From contig NZ_VFEU01000003.1 of the NCBI RefSeq assembly GCF_007858255.1, forward strand, positions 248,001 through 312,000: 64,000 nt of DNA, read 5' to 3'. The notes under the pieces are model-generated. The model was given only the letters and a program-made list of their open reading frames with translations, made no database searches and was not told where the DNA came from. The DNA is from Pseudomonas rhodesiae. GTDB taxonomy: Bacteria > Pseudomonadota > Gammaproteobacteria > Pseudomonadales > Pseudomonadaceae. Shown here in pieces: positions 36,645 to 46,659 of the stretch. Position 1 is the stretch's first letter. The number at the start of each line of letters is the position of its first letter. The translations under genes and the position numbers were made by a program.

Positions 36645-38920
36645 GCCCGCGCGCCCCCGATCAGTTCCATCACGGCATCAAGCAAGGCGTCGTCGTGGAA
36701 ACTGGCCTTGGCCAGGTAATAGTCGGCCCCGGCGTCGAGCCCGCGTCGGCGGTCTTCTTCGCGGTCTTTATACGACACCACCATCACCGGCAACGATTGC
36801 AGGCGACTGTCACGGCGCAAGAGTGTGACCAATTCGATACCGTCCATGCGAGGCATATCAATGTCAGTGATCAGCAGGTCGAAATCCTCGGAACGCAAGG
36901 CGTTCCAGCCGTCCATGCCATCGACGGCCACGGCCACTTCGTAGCCGCGATTAAGCAGCAATTTGCGCTGCAATTCACGCACCGTGAGCGAGTCATCCAC
37001 CACCAGCACGCGTTTGCGCGGAGCTTCGGCGGTCTGCTGGCTGCGCCGGGCGATACGCTCAAGGCGCCCGGTATTGAGCAGTTTGTCCACCGAACGCAGC
37101 ATGTCTTCGACGTCGACGATCAGCACCACCGAGCCGTCGTCGAGCAATGCACCGGCGGAAATATCCTGGACCTTGCCCAGGCGATCATCCAGCGGCAACA
37201 CCACCAGGGTGCGCTCGCCGATAAAGCGCTCCACGGCAATCCCATATACCGCATCACGCTCGCGGATCACCACCACTTTCAGTGTTTCCGAAGGGTTCTG
37301 CCCCGCCGGTCGCTGCAACAATTGGCTGGCGGCGACCAGGCCGACATGCCGGCCTTCGTGCCAGAAATGCTGGCGTCCTTCCAGTTGCACGATGTCTTCC
37401 GGCGCCAGATCGCACATGCGTTCGATATGCGCCAGCGGGAAGGCATAAGCTTCTTCGCCGACCTCCACTACCAGGCTGCGCACCACCGAAAGGGTCAGCG
37501 GCACCTCCAGATGGAAACGGCTGCCCTGCCCCGCCGTCTGCTCCAGCACCACCGCGCCGCGCAGTTGGCGCACCATATGCTGCACCGCATCCAGCCCGAC
37601 GCCGCGCCCGGACACCTCGGTGACTTTGTCGCGCAGGCTGAAACCCGGCAGGAACAGGAACGTCAGCAACTCCTCTTCGCTCAGGCGCAGCGCGGTCTCC
37701 AGCGGCGACAGCTTGCGCTCGACAATGGTGCCGCGCAGGCGTTCGAGGTCCACGCCATTGCCGTCGTCACTCAGCTCCAGCACTAATAGACCAGCCTGGT
37801 GCGAGGCGCACAGGCGGATCAGCCCTTCGGCCGGTTTGCCCGCCAGCACACGTTGCTCGGGCATTTCGATGCCGTGATCGACGGCATTGCGTAACAGATG
37901 AGTGAGGGGCGCTTCGAGTTTTTCCAGTACGTCGCGATCGACCTGGGTTTTCTCGCCTTCGATTTCCAGGCGGACTTGCTTGCCCAGGCTGCGGCCCAGG
38001 TCGCGCACCATGCGCACCTGCCCAGCCAGCACGTCGGCAAACGGGCGCATGCGACAGGCCAGCGCGGTGTCATACAGCACCTGGGCGCGCTGCCCGGCCT
38101 GCCAGCCGAACTCATCGAGCTCGGCGGTTTTTTCCGCCAGCAGCGCCTGGGCTTCGCTCAGCAGGCGGCGCGCATCGGCCAGGGCCTCCTGGGCTTCAAG
38201 GTTCAGGTGCTGGGTCTTGAGCTGGCCATCGAGGGTATCGAGGGCACGCACGCTCTGGCTCTGAATACGCTTGAGGCGCTGCAGGCTGACCAGGTAGGGC
38301 TTGATGCGCTGGGTTTCTACCAAAGACTTGCTCGACAGGTCCAGCAGGCTGTTCAAGCGCTCGGCGGTTACGCGCAGCACGCGCTCGCCGCCTTCCGTCA
38401 TGCGCTTGCCCTGACGCGGTGGGTCGCTGGTGACGGGCGGCGCGGGCTCAGGCTCCGGCGGCAGTTCTTCAAGGACCGGCTCGGGAGCCGGCTCCGGTAC
38501 TGTTGGCGGCCGGACGCTGGGGCGCGGGTGCGAGGGGTCCAGCAAGCGCTCCATCAACGCCACGTACGCCTCGATATCCGCCGGCCCCACGTCGTTGCCG
38601 GGGGTGGCGATGCGCATCAGCAGGTCGGTGCCTTGCAGCAATGCGTCGATATGTTCAGGTTGCAGATACAGACGGCTTTCCTGGGCGCTGACCAGGCAGT
38701 CCTCCATGACATGGGCCACGCTGACCCCGGCATCCACCCCCACGATGCGCGCCGCGCCTTTGAGCGAGTGGGCCGCGCGCATGCAGGCTTCGAGTTGGTC
38801 GGCCTGGGTCGGGTTGCGCTCCAGGGCCAGCAGGCCCGCGCTCAGCACCTGGGTCTGTGCATCGGCTTCCAGGCTGAACAGTTCCAGCAGCGAGGCATCA
38901 CGCATCTGGTCGGGGGTCAT
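36641..38920 (-). CDS. wspE: Hybrid sensor kinase WspE (CheA-like with receiver)
   Basis: 759 residues. Hpt domain with H51 (AAHSLKGAAR), Pro/Glu linker (about 150-180), dimerisation, kinase (NAVDHGIE, DDGNGVDL, GRGVGLD), CheW-like domain and a C-terminal receiver (VDDSLTVRE, DIDMPRMDG). It phosphorylates WspR and WspF. Start at 38920 is chosen; the extension to 38989 lies in wspD. The ATG overlaps the wspD stop by four bases. Confidence 0.95.
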   Translation of the reverse strand: MTPDQMRDASLLELFSLEADAQTQVLSAGLLALERNPTQADQLEACMRAAHSLKGAARIVGVDAGVSVAHVMEDCLVSAQESRLYLQPEHIDALLQGTDLLMRIATPGNDVGPADIEAYVALMERLLDPSHPRPSVRPPTVPEPAPEPVLEELPPEPEPAPPVTSDPPRQGKRMTEGGERVLRVTAERLNSLLDLSSKSLVETQRIKPYLVSLQRLKRIQSQSVRALDTLDGQLKTQHLNLEAQEALADARRLLSEAQALLAEKTAELDEFGWQAGQRAQVLYDTALACRMRPFADVLAGQVRMVRDLGRSLGKQVRLEIEGEKTQVDRDVLEKLEAPLTHLLRNAVDHGIEMPEQRVLAGKPAEGLIRLCASHQAGLLVLELSDDGNGVDLERLRGTIVERKLSPLETALRLSEEELLTFLFLPGFSLRDKVTEVSGRGVGLDAVQHMVRQLRGAVVLEQTAGQGSRFHLEVPLTLSVVRSLVVEVGEEAYAFPLAHIERMCDLAPEDIVQLEGRQHFWHEGRHVGLVAASQLLQRPAGQNPSETLKVVVIRERDAVYGIAVERFIGERTLVVLPLDDRLGKVQDISAGALLDDGSVVLIVDVEDMLRSVDKLLNTGRLERIARRSQQTAEAPRKRVLVVDDSLTVRELQRKLLLNRGYEVAVAVDGMDGWNALRSEDFDLLITDIDMPRMDGIELVTLLRRDSRLQSLPVMVVSYKDREEDRRRGLDAGADYYLAKASFHDDALLDAVMELIGGARA

Positions 38921-39618
38921 GTAAGGCTCCGTGTCACGGCAGACAACAACTGTGCCTCGTCCAGCCAGCGCAGGCTGCGGCCCTTCCATTGCAGCACGCC
39001 CTGGGTGTAGCGCGCGCTGGCCTGGGTGCCGGACACCGACGCCGCGCTCAACGTACGCTCGTCGATGGCGTGGATACCGTCCACTTCATCCACCGGCACC
39101 ACCACCGGACCATCCTGCGCGGCAATGATCAACATGCGCGGCATGCTGCGTGCGCCGCTGGGGGCACTGTCAGCGGCCTCCAGGCCCAGCATCTCAACCA
39201 GCGACAAGCACGCCACCAGCGCACCGCGCACATTGGCCACGCCGAGCAAGGCGCGCGAGCGCTGGTGCGGCAGCGAATGGATCGGTTGCAGCGGCGCCAC
39301 CTCCATCAGGCAACGGGTGGCGATGCCAAGCCACTCGTCACCGAGGCGAAACATCAGCAGCGAGCGGGTCGCCACGTCCTCGTCGACCGTCTCGGCGACG
39401 TGGCCGCGATGCGCGTCCTGTTGCAAGGCATAGCGGTCCAGCAGGCGCGTGGCGGCGGCGGAATAGACCGAGCAGTTACGGCAGTGGATATGTTCCACCA
39501 GCAGCGGGCAGGATTTGTCGCCATGGACGCCGATGCGGTTCCAGCAATCGTCGATGGCTTGGGTGTCGGCCAGGGTCAGGTCCAGGCCGGTGGTGTCGAG
39601 CGCGTCGGGGCTACTCAT
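38917..39618 (-). CDS. wspD: CheW-like coupling protein WspD
   Basis: 233 residues. The N-terminal extension has a Cys cluster (SCPLLVEHIHCRNCS), and the CheW domain begins about residue 85 (LLMFRLGDEWLGIATRCLMEV) and contains RGALVACLSLVEML. It couples WspA to WspE as the second CheW-like protein of the operon. It overlaps wspC and wspE by four bases each. Confidence 0.94.
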   Translation of the reverse strand: MSSPDALDTTGLDLTLADTQAIDDCWNRIGVHGDKSCPLLVEHIHCRNCSVYSAAATRLLDRYALQQDAHRGHVAETVDEDVATRSLLMFRLGDEWLGIATRCLMEVAPLQPIHSLPHQRSRALLGVANVRGALVACLSLVEMLGLEAADSAPSGARSMPRMLIIAAQDGPVVVPVDEVDGIHAIDERTLSAASVSGTQASARYTQGVLQWKGRSLRWLDEAQLLSAVTRSLT

Positions 39619-40868
39619 GGTTTGGACTCACTGTCAGCTCGCTCGCTGCGGGCGGCCCGCGCCTGCAAACGACGCGCCCCCGCACTGTCGCCCTGGGATT
39701 CCAGCAGCGCGGCCAACTGCATCAGGGCCTGCGGATGCTGGGGTTCCAGGTACAAGGCTTTTCGATAATACCCCTGGGCCTGCTGGGCACTGCCCTCCAC
39801 ATCACTAAGCAGCCCCAGCCAATAGAACACCTGGGCGGCCGGGGGATGGTCGCTCAAATACTGTTCGCACATGGCGCGGGCCTCGGCACTTTTGCCTTGG
39901 TTGGCCAGGGTGGCGATACGGCTGAGCAAGGCGCCTGCTTCGGAGGGTGGAGCCTTGATCGGCACTACCTGGGCACTCACTGTGCTGAACGGCCGTGGTT
40001 TAGCCGGAAGCGGCGCCGCACTGCGTTGCGGCTTGGGCATCGGTATGAAGGTCGGCTCGGGCCTGACCGGTTCCGCATGCCGACTGAAGGCAAAGGACTG
40101 CGGCACTCCAATCGAGCGCATGCCGTGCCGCCCCAACAAGCTGCCTTCGGCCGGGCCGATAAACAGCACGCCGTCGACGTGGGTCAGGGCCTTGAGCACT
40201 TCGAACACTTGCTGCTGGGTCGGTTGATCGAAGTAGATCAACAGGTTGCGGCAAAACACAAAATCGTAGCTGGCCTCATTGGCCAGCAGCGCCGGGTCAA
40301 GCAGGTTGCCCACTTGCAGACGCACCTGTTCGCGCACGCGGTCGGCGATGTGGTAACCGTCGCCGTGTTCGGTGAAGTGGCGTTCGCGAAAGGCCAGGTC
40401 ACCGCCGCGAAACGAATTCTTGCCATACACGCCGCGCCGGGCGCGCTCCACCGACAGCGGGCTGACATCCATGCCCTGCACCTTGAACTGATGCGGCGCC
40501 AACCCGGCATCCAGCAGGGCCATGGCGATCGAGTAAGGTTCTTCCCCGGTGGAACACGGCAGGCTAAGGATACGCAGGCCGCGCATCTGCTTGATCTCGG
40601 CCAATCGCGCGCAGGCCAAGCGCGCCAGCGTGGCGAAGGATTCGGGATAACGGAAAAACCAGGTCTCGGGGACGATCACCGCTTCGATCAGCGCTTGCTG
40701 CTCGTCGTGGGAGCGTTGCAGGCGCTGCCAGTAATCATCCGAGGTAAGTGCCCCGACAACCTGGCTGCGCTGGCGCACGGCCCGCTCGATGATGGCCTCG
40801 CCCACCGACGCCACGTCCAGGCCGATGCGTTCCTTAAGGAAGGCAAAGAAGCGCGGATCGTTGCTCAT
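39615..40868 (-). CDS. wspC: Chemoreceptor methyltransferase WspC (CheR with TPR)
   Basis: 417 residues. CheR N-terminal helices, then the SAM-dependent methyltransferase with LSLPCSTGEEPYSIAM and FCRNLLIYFDQPTQQ. A C-terminal TPR region (about 320-400: AGALLSRIATLANQGKSAEARAM, FYWLGLLSDVEGSAQQAQGYYRKALYLEP). It methylates WspA Glu residues, opposing WspF. Confidence 0.95.
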   Translation of the reverse strand: MSNDPRFFAFLKERIGLDVASVGEAIIERAVRQRSQVVGALTSDDYWQRLQRSHDEQQALIEAVIVPETWFFRYPESFATLARLACARLAEIKQMRGLRILSLPCSTGEEPYSIAMALLDAGLAPHQFKVQGMDVSPLSVERARRGVYGKNSFRGGDLAFRERHFTEHGDGYHIADRVREQVRLQVGNLLDPALLANEASYDFVFCRNLLIYFDQPTQQQVFEVLKALTHVDGVLFIGPAEGSLLGRHGMRSIGVPQSFAFSRHAEPVRPEPTFIPMPKPQRSAAPLPAKPRPFSTVSAQVVPIKAPPSEAGALLSRIATLANQGKSAEARAMCEQYLSDHPPAAQVFYWLGLLSDVEGSAQQAQGYYRKALYLEPQHPQALMQLAALLESQGDSAGARRLQARAARSERADSESKP

Positions 40869-41377
40869 AGGCTCAGCTCGCTGGAAAACAACAGGGCGCG
40901 CACGTCATCGGTGAGCAGATCATTAACGCCGATCCACTGCATCAGGCCCTCTGCATCTTCGCGCACGGGCCCCAGGTAGGGCGCCTCGCGGTTGTCCAGG
41001 CCGTACGCTTGGAACTCTTCAAGGCCGCAACGCAGGGTGTCGGTGGCCTGCTCCAGAATCAGCCCCAGCCGGCGCGCCTCGACCCAGGGCTGCGGCTGGT
41101 AATGCACCAGCACCAGCCGAGTGCTGGTGCGGGCCTGGGCCGGCGTGCCGAAGGCCAGGGCACTGAGGTCGATGACCGGCACCAGCGCGCCGCGATGGGC
41201 GAAAATACCGGCCACCCACACAGGAGCGTGGGCGATGGGTTTGAGCGGCAGGCGCGGCAGTACTTCGGCCACTTCGGTGGCCCGTAGGGCATAGCGTTCG
41301 CTGCCGATATGAAACACCAGGAACAACGCTTTTTTCGCTGCCGGGACGGCGCCGCGTTTAGCCGCGAGTTCGCTCAT
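40865..41377 (-). CDS. wspB: CheW-like coupling protein WspB
   Basis: 170 residues, a single CheW domain: LFLVFHIGSERYALRATEVAEVLPRLPLKPIAHAP, GIFAHRGALVPVIDLSALAFG. It links the WspA receptor to the WspE kinase. The start shares one base with the wspA stop; the end overlaps wspC by four bases. Confidence 0.95.
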   Translation of the reverse strand: MSELAAKRGAVPAAKKALFLVFHIGSERYALRATEVAEVLPRLPLKPIAHAPVWVAGIFAHRGALVPVIDLSALAFGTPAQARTSTRLVLVHYQPQPWVEARRLGLILEQATDTLRCGLEEFQAYGLDNREAPYLGPVREDAEGLMQWIGVNDLLTDDVRALLFSSELSL

Positions 41378-42999
41378 CAGACTTTGAAACGCGACACGCC
41401 GCTGCGCAGACCCACCGCAACCTGGCTCAGTTCATCGATGGCGAAACTGGCCTGACGCAGGGACTCCACCGTCTGGCTGCTGGCGTCGCCCAGTTGCACC
41501 AGCGCGTGGTTAATCTGTTCGGCCCCCGTGGCTTGGGCCTGCATGCCTTCGTTGACCATCAGCACTCGCGGCGCCAGGGCCTGGACCTGATGGATGATCT
41601 GCGACAGTTGCTCGCCCACCTGCTGCACTTCGAACATGCCGCGGCGCACTTCTTCGGAGAATTTGTCCATGCCCATCACCCCGGCCGACACCGCCGACTG
41701 GATCTCACGCACCATCTGCTCGATGTCGTACGTGGCCACGGCAGTCTGGTCGGCCAGGCGCCGCACCTCGGTGGCGACCACGGCGAAGCCGCGCCCGTAC
41801 TCACCGGCCTTCTCGGCTTCGATAGCGGCATTGAGCGACAGCAGGTTGGTCTGGTCGGCGACCTTGACGATGGTCACCACCACTTGGTTGATGTTGCCGG
41901 CCTTCTCATTGAGGATCGCCAGCTTGGCATTGACCAGGTCAGCGGCGCCCATTACCGAGTGCATGGTTTCTTCCATGCGCGCCAGGCCCTGCTGACCGGA
42001 ACCGGCGGCCACCGATGCCTGGTCGGCGGCGGTGGAAACTTCGGTCATGGTGCGCACCAGGTCCTTGGAGGTGGCCGCGATTTCGCGGGAGGTGGCACCG
42101 ATTTCGGTGGTGGTCGCCGCCGTTTCGGTGGCGGTGGCCTGTTGCTGCTTGGAGGTGGCGGCGATCTCGGTGACCGAAGTGGTCACCTGCACCGACGAGC
42201 GCTGGGCCTGGGACACCAGGGCGGTCAGCTCGGTCATCATGTCGTTGAAGCCGGTTTCGACCGCGTTGAATTCGTCCTTGCGCGACAGGTTCAGACGCTT
42301 GCTCAGGTCGCCGGTGCGCATGACCTCAAGAATTTCGACGATACGCTGCATGGGCGACATGATCGCGCGCATCAGCAGCAGACCGCACAGGCCAGCAGCC
42401 AGAATCGCCACGGCAAGCGACACGAACAAACTGATCTTGGCGGAGACCACTGCTTCATCGATGGCGGACGTTGCGTTATCGGACACGCCTTTATTTTCGG
42501 CGATGATGTCGTTGAGTTTCATGCGACCTTCAATCCAGATCGGCGTCAACTGCTCATCCAGCAACTCGTGGGCGGCCGGCAGATCGTTGGCCTGGATGCG
42601 ATCGAGTACTTGCGCCAGGACCTTGTTGTAATTGCTGTGCGAGGCCTTGAAGTTATCGAACTCCATACGATCGGCCTGGTTGCCGATCGTTTTCTCGTAA
42701 TTGGCCATTTGCTGTTCGATGCGCTTTTCGAAACCCTGGTAATCGGTCTTGTCGGCGCTGGTCAGGGTTTTGTCTTCACGCATACCGATGATATCGAGGG
42801 TCTGCAGATAGCTGTCGACCCACGCGCTGCGGATCATTGAGCTCAGGTAAACCCCCGGCACAGCGTCATCGCGCACGGCCTCTTGCCCAGCCTCGATTTT
42901 CATTAACCGTGAATAAGAGACCACGACCATTAACAGCATGATGGCGATAACGACCGCAAAACTTGCCAGGATCCGTTGGCGCAAGGTCCAATTCTTCAC
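41377..42999 (-). CDS. wspA: Membrane chemoreceptor WspA
   Basis: 540 residues from a GTG start with GAGG seven bases upstream; the ATG at 43020 lacks a ribosome site. TM1 about 9-30, a helical periplasmic sensor domain (four-helix bundle type, about 31-185), TM2 about 188-208, HAMP, and a methyl-accepting cytoplasmic domain with the signalling tip [24 protein letters not shown]. In P. aeruginosa it clusters laterally and responds to surface contact. First gene of wspABCDEFR; the seven genes are mostly linked by 1-4 base overlaps. Confidence 0.95.
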   Translation of the reverse strand: MKNWTLRQRILASFAVVIAIMLLMVVVSYSRLMKIEAGQEAVRDDAVPGVYLSSMIRSAWVDSYLQTLDIIGMREDKTLTSADKTDYQGFEKRIEQQMANYEKTIGNQADRMEFDNFKASHSNYNKVLAQVLDRIQANDLPAAHELLDEQLTPIWIEGRMKLNDIIAENKGVSDNATSAIDEAVVSAKISLFVSLAVAILAAGLCGLLLMRAIMSPMQRIVEILEVMRTGDLSKRLNLSRKDEFNAVETGFNDMMTELTALVSQAQRSSVQVTTSVTEIAATSKQQQATATETAATTTEIGATSREIAATSKDLVRTMTEVSTAADQASVAAGSGQQGLARMEETMHSVMGAADLVNAKLAILNEKAGNINQVVVTIVKVADQTNLLSLNAAIEAEKAGEYGRGFAVVATEVRRLADQTAVATYDIEQMVREIQSAVSAGVMGMDKFSEEVRRGMFEVQQVGEQLSQIIHQVQALAPRVLMVNEGMQAQATGAEQINHALVQLGDASSQTVESLRQASFAIDELSQVAVGLRSGVSRFKV

Positions 43000-43104
43000 A
43001 GTACTTCCTCGAAGGGCCATTCAAATGGAGGGGAGTATAGCTGAGCAGCAGCGCTCATTTATGAATGGGTTTTGGTGGTCAACGGAGATGAACGCTAAAC
43101 GCCT

Positions 43105-43191
43105 GTGGGAGGGGGCTTGCCCCCGATAACGATACCTCAGTTGTAAAACCTGCAACTGATGCACCGTTATCGGGGGCAAGCCCCCTCCCAT
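43105..43191. repeat. REPIN (SBW25 group I type)
   Basis: Two inverted REPs. GTGGGAGGGGGCTTGCCCCC on the left and its complement on the right are joined by a short spacer that differs between copies. 87 bases. It lies between wspA and the convergent-strand DUF533 gene. Confidence 0.95.
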
Positions 43192-43211
43192 ATTTTGTTT
43201 TAAACCGGTGG

Positions 43212-43919
43212 TTATTGGTTAAGCCGTACCTGTTTTTCCAGTTCCACCTTCAAGCCGGGCTCCAGTTTGAGCTGGCGCGCCAATTCATCCAGATAGGCTT
43301 TTTCCATGAAGTTCTCTTCATCCACCAGCATCACGCTGGCGATGTACATCTCGGCGGCCATTTCCGGGGTGCCGGCGGCGCGGGCGACATCCGCCGGGTC
43401 CAGGGGCTTGTTCAGTTCGGCATGCAGCCAGTGTTGCAATTGGGGGTCATTGTCGAGTTTGGTGAACTCGCCTTCGATCAGCGCGCGCTCACGCTCGTCT
43501 ACATGGCCGTCGGCCTTGGCGGCGGCGACCAACGCCTTGAGGATGCCCTGGCTGTGCTGCTCGACCTGGGCCGGTGGCAGACGGTCGATGGTTTGCGGTT
43601 CGCCTTGGGGCGCACTGGCCTGTTGCGCCTGCCAGTTGCCATAGGCTTTGTAGGCGATGACGCCCAAGGCGGCCAAACCGCCGTAGGTCAGGGCCTTGCC
43701 GCCGAATTTGCGGGCTTTTTTGTTACCCAGCAACAGCCCCATGGCACCCGCCGCGAGGGCTCCCCCGCCGGCGCCACCGAGCAGGCTGCCCAGGCCGCCA
43801 CCGCCGAGCAGACCGCCCAAGGCGCCCTTGTCTTCCTGTTTGCGCTGGCCGCCGGCCTTATTCTGCAACATGTCCTGGCCGGACTTGAGCAACTGATCGA
43901 GCAATCCACGGGTGTTCAT
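43212..43919 (-). CDS. TerB-like/DUF533 family membrane-associated protein
   Basis: 235 residues. After a short helix (NTRGLLDQLLKSGQDML) comes a Gly-rich stretch (GALGGLLGGGGLGSLLGGAGGGALAAG), a membrane-like helix, then a TerB-like domain (about 130-230) with ALVAAAKADGHVDERERALIEGEF and SVMLVDEENFMEKAYLDELA. This is the DUF533/YebE pattern, often annotated 'tellurite resistance TerB', with unknown function. The ATG at 43919 has TGGAGG upstream; the extension to 43982 is rejected. The same gene precedes spdH in P. aeruginosa by my recollection. Confidence 0.85.
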   Translation of the reverse strand: MNTRGLLDQLLKSGQDMLQNKAGGQRKQEDKGALGGLLGGGGLGSLLGGAGGGALAAGAMGLLLGNKKARKFGGKALTYGGLAALGVIAYKAYGNWQAQQASAPQGEPQTIDRLPPAQVEQHSQGILKALVAAAKADGHVDERERALIEGEFTKLDNDPQLQHWLHAELNKPLDPADVARAAGTPEMAAEMYIASVMLVDEENFMEKAYLDELARQLKLEPGLKVELEKQVRLNQ

Positions 43920-44086
43920 AACAGCCTCCAGACACTTGGGTTCATAGGACCAATAGGCTGCCAGCGTAAAACTAAGTGCCAAAAAACCAGGATCTAGAGT
44001 GCTTCCAGATGTAACGCCGCTGCCTATCGTATAAATCGATATACACTCAGGTACTTCTATAAAAACAGCCTTCTGGTAATTCCAGC

Positions 44087-44998
44087 ATGATGACCTTGCG
44101 TCAAATCCGCCACTTCATTGCCGTGGCCGAGACCGGCTCGATCTCCGCCGCGGCGCAAACCGCGTTCATCTCTCAGTCGACCCTGACCCTGGCGATCCAG
44201 CAACTGGAGCAGGAGATTGGCGTCAACCTGTTCAATCGCCACGCCAAGGGCATGACCCTCACCCACCAGGGCCATCAGTTTCTGCGCCAGGCACACCTGA
44301 TTCTGGCCACCGTCGACAACGCCAAGCGCAGCCTGCAACAGAGCACCGACCAGGTAGCCGGGCAATTGATCGTCGGCGTGACCAGCCTGGTGGCCGGCTA
44401 CTACTTGGCCGACCTGCTGACCCGCTTCCAGCGCGCGTACCCCAATGTGGAAATCCGCGTCATGGAAGACGAGCGCCCGTATATCGAACATCTGCTGGTC
44501 AGCGGCGAAATCGACGTGGGCGTGCTGATCCTGTCCAACCTCGAAGACCGCCACGCCCTGCAGACCGAAGTCCTGACCCACTCGCCCCACCGCCTGTGGC
44601 TGCCGGCGCAGCACCCATTGCTGGAGCACGACAGCATCAACCTGGCCGATGTGGCACGCGAACCGTTGATTCAATTGAACGTCGACGAAATGGGCCACAA
44701 CGCCCAACGCCTGTGGGCCGGCGCCGGCCTGCAACCGCGTGTGACCTTGCGCACGGCCTCCACCGAAGCGGTGCGCAGCCTGGTGGCGGCGGGCCTGGGG
44801 GTGTCGATCCAGCCGGACATGACCTACCGCCCCTGGTCGCTGGAAGGCGACATTATTGAAGCGCGGCCGATTGCCGACCTCAGCCAAACCCTCGACGTGG
44901 GCCTGGCCTGGCGCCGTGGCACCGCGCGGCCGACCTTGGTGGACCCGTTCCTCACCGTGGCGCGCGAACAGCCGCACCCACGCAAGCCATCTATTTAA
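44087..44998 (+). CDS. LysR-family transcriptional regulator
   Basis: 303 residues. N-terminal winged helix-turn-helix (MTLRQIRHFIAVAETGSISAAAQTAFISQSTLTLAIQQLE), LysR substrate domain from about 93. The ATG doublet at 44087/44090 leaves a 3-base uncertainty. It lies just upstream of the polyamine catabolic genes on the same strand, and the palindrome behind it (45001) is a candidate operator, so it most likely controls them. Effector unknown; 4-aminobutyraldehyde, GABA or a polyamine are inferences. Confidence 0.88.
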   Translation: MMTLRQIRHFIAVAETGSISAAAQTAFISQSTLTLAIQQLEQEIGVNLFNRHAKGMTLTHQGHQFLRQAHLILATVDNAKRSLQQSTDQVAGQLIVGVTSLVAGYYLADLLTRFQRAYPNVEIRVMEDERPYIEHLLVSGEIDVGVLILSNLEDRHALQTEVLTHSPHRLWLPAQHPLLEHDSINLADVAREPLIQLNVDEMGHNAQRLWAGAGLQPRVTLRTASTEAVRSLVAAGLGVSIQPDMTYRPWSLEGDIIEARPIADLSQTLDVGLAWRRGTARPTLVDPFLTVAREQPHPRKPSI

Positions 44999-45000
44999 TC

Positions 45001-45013
45001 GAATGCTGCATTC
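45001..45013. promoter_or_regulatory. Palindrome GAATG-CTG-CATTC, candidate LysR operator
   Basis: Perfect 5-bp dyad with 3-base centre, three bases after the LysR stop, followed by the repeat AGTATTTAGTATTT and TTGACC at 45029. The first dehydrogenase starts about 120 bases downstream. Confidence 0.4.
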
Positions 45014-45130
45014 AGTATTTAGTATTTGTTGACCTCGCGCCCGCCCTCTACTCTCGACTCATCCATAAGAGAAAGCCGGGCGCCTTGTAAGAGAACGCCC
45101 ATGGCCACACAAGAAAAGAGATCGCGAAAA

Positions 45131-46588
45131 ATGTCCGGCGCGCCCACCCCGCTGCTCACCGCGTTGCTGATCGACGGCGAACTGGTTCAAGGCCAGGGGT
45201 TTGTCGAGCCGATCCTCAACCCGGCCACCGGTGAAGTGCTGACTCAAATCGCCGAAGCCAGCACCGAGCAAGTCGAAAGCGCCATCCTTGCCGCCCACCG
45301 CGCCTTTGCCGGTTGGTCGCGGACCACGCCGCAGCAACGCGCCAACCTGCTGCTGGGCATCGCCGATGCTATTGAAAAACAAGCCGACTACCTGGCCCGC
45401 CTGGAATCGCTGAACTGCGGCAAGCCGTTGCATCTGGCGCGTCAGGATGATTTGAGCGCCACTGTGGATGTGTTCCGCTTCTTCGCTGGCGCCGTGCGTT
45501 GCCAGACCGGCCAATTGAGCGGCGAATACCTGCCGGGCTACACCAGCATGGTGCGCCGCGACCCGATCGGCGTGGTGGCCTCCATTGCGCCATGGAACTA
45601 CCCGTTGATGATGGCCGCGTGGAAGATCGCCCCAGCCCTCGCCGCCGGTAATACCCTGGTGTTCAAACCGTCGGAACACACGCCGCTGTCGATCCTGGCC
45701 CTGGCACCCGTGCTCAAAGAGCTGCTGCCACGGGGCGTGATCAACATTTTGTGCGGCGGCGGCGAAGGGGTCGGCAGCCATTTGGTCAGTCATCCCAAGG
45801 TACGCATGGTGTCGCTGACCGGCGATATCGTCACCGGCCAGAAGATTCTGCAAGCCGCGTCCAAAACCCTGAAACGCACGCACCTGGAACTGGGCGGCAA
45901 GGCACCGGTGATCGTGTGTAACGACGCCGACCTGCAGGCCGTGGTCGAAGGCGTGCGCGCCTATGGCTATTACAACGCCGGGCAGGATTGCACCGCCGCA
46001 TGCCGTATCTATGCCCAGGCCGGGATTCACGACAAATTGGTCGCCGAGCTGGGCGCGGCCGTCGGCAGCCTGCGCTTTGCCGGCAAACGCGACGCCGATA
46101 ACGAACTCGGCCCGCTGATCAGTACACGCCAGCGCGACCGCGTCGCCAGCTTTGTCGAACGCGCCCTCGGCCAACCGCATATCGAACGGGTCACCGGCGC
46201 CGCCGTGCATTCCGGTGCCGGTTTCTATTACCAGCCCACCCTGCTGGCCGGTTGCAAGCAAAGCGATGAGATCGTGCAGCGCGAAGTGTTCGGCCCGGTG
46301 GTCACCGTGACCCGCTTCGACGAACTGGAGCAAGCGGTGGACTGGGCCAACGATTCCGAATACGGCCTGGCCTCTTCGGTGTGGACCCAGAACCTGGACA
46401 AAGCCATGCAAGTGGCGGCACGCCTGCAATACGGCTGCACCTGGATCAACAGCCACTTCATGCTGGTCAGCGAAATGCCCCACGGCGGTTTGAAGCGCTC
46501 GGGGTATGGGAAAGATCTGTCTAGCGACTCGTTACAGGACTACAGCGTGGTGCGCCACATCATGGCGCGTCACGGTCAGCACCTTTAA
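45131..46588 (+). CDS. NAD-dependent aldehyde dehydrogenase, gamma-aminobutyraldehyde type (copy 1)
   Basis: 485 residues. ALDH superfamily: [27 protein letters not shown] (cofactor), general base E in [11 protein letters not shown], catalytic Cys in [13 protein letters not shown], and FGPVVTV. The NAGQDCTA context is that of gamma-aminobutyraldehyde (PatD/YdcW) and related betaine-aldehyde enzymes, so oxidation of 4-aminobutyraldehyde to GABA is likely. Start is uncertain: ATG 45131 or ATG 45101. A close paralog is encoded at 50947-52371. It lies before the polyamine transporter. Confidence 0.88.
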   Translation: MSGAPTPLLTALLIDGELVQGQGFVEPILNPATGEVLTQIAEASTEQVESAILAAHRAFAGWSRTTPQQRANLLLGIADAIEKQADYLARLESLNCGKPLHLARQDDLSATVDVFRFFAGAVRCQTGQLSGEYLPGYTSMVRRDPIGVVASIAPWNYPLMMAAWKIAPALAAGNTLVFKPSEHTPLSILALAPVLKELLPRGVINILCGGGEGVGSHLVSHPKVRMVSLTGDIVTGQKILQAASKTLKRTHLELGGKAPVIVCNDADLQAVVEGVRAYGYYNAGQDCTAACRIYAQAGIHDKLVAELGAAVGSLRFAGKRDADNELGPLISTRQRDRVASFVERALGQPHIERVTGAAVHSGAGFYYQPTLLAGCKQSDEIVQREVFGPVVTVTRFDELEQAVDWANDSEYGLASSVWTQNLDKAMQVAARLQYGCTWINSHFMLVSEMPHGGLKRSGYGKDLSSDSLQDYSVVRHIMARHGQHL

Positions 46589-46659
46589 AACAACAACTAA
46601 GCTCATGCATCACGGCTTCACACACTGCCCCGACCATAATTAAAGAAGAGGGAACCCCC

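Noticed and set aside
41494..42840. 448-residue plus-strand Gly/His-rich frame opposite wspA
   Set aside because: Low-complexity mirror of the receptor coiled coil; no start signal.
45059..46483. 474-residue minus-strand frame opposite the first aldehyde dehydrogenase
   Set aside because: Antisense shadow; the dehydrogenase has its catalytic motifs intact in the other frame.
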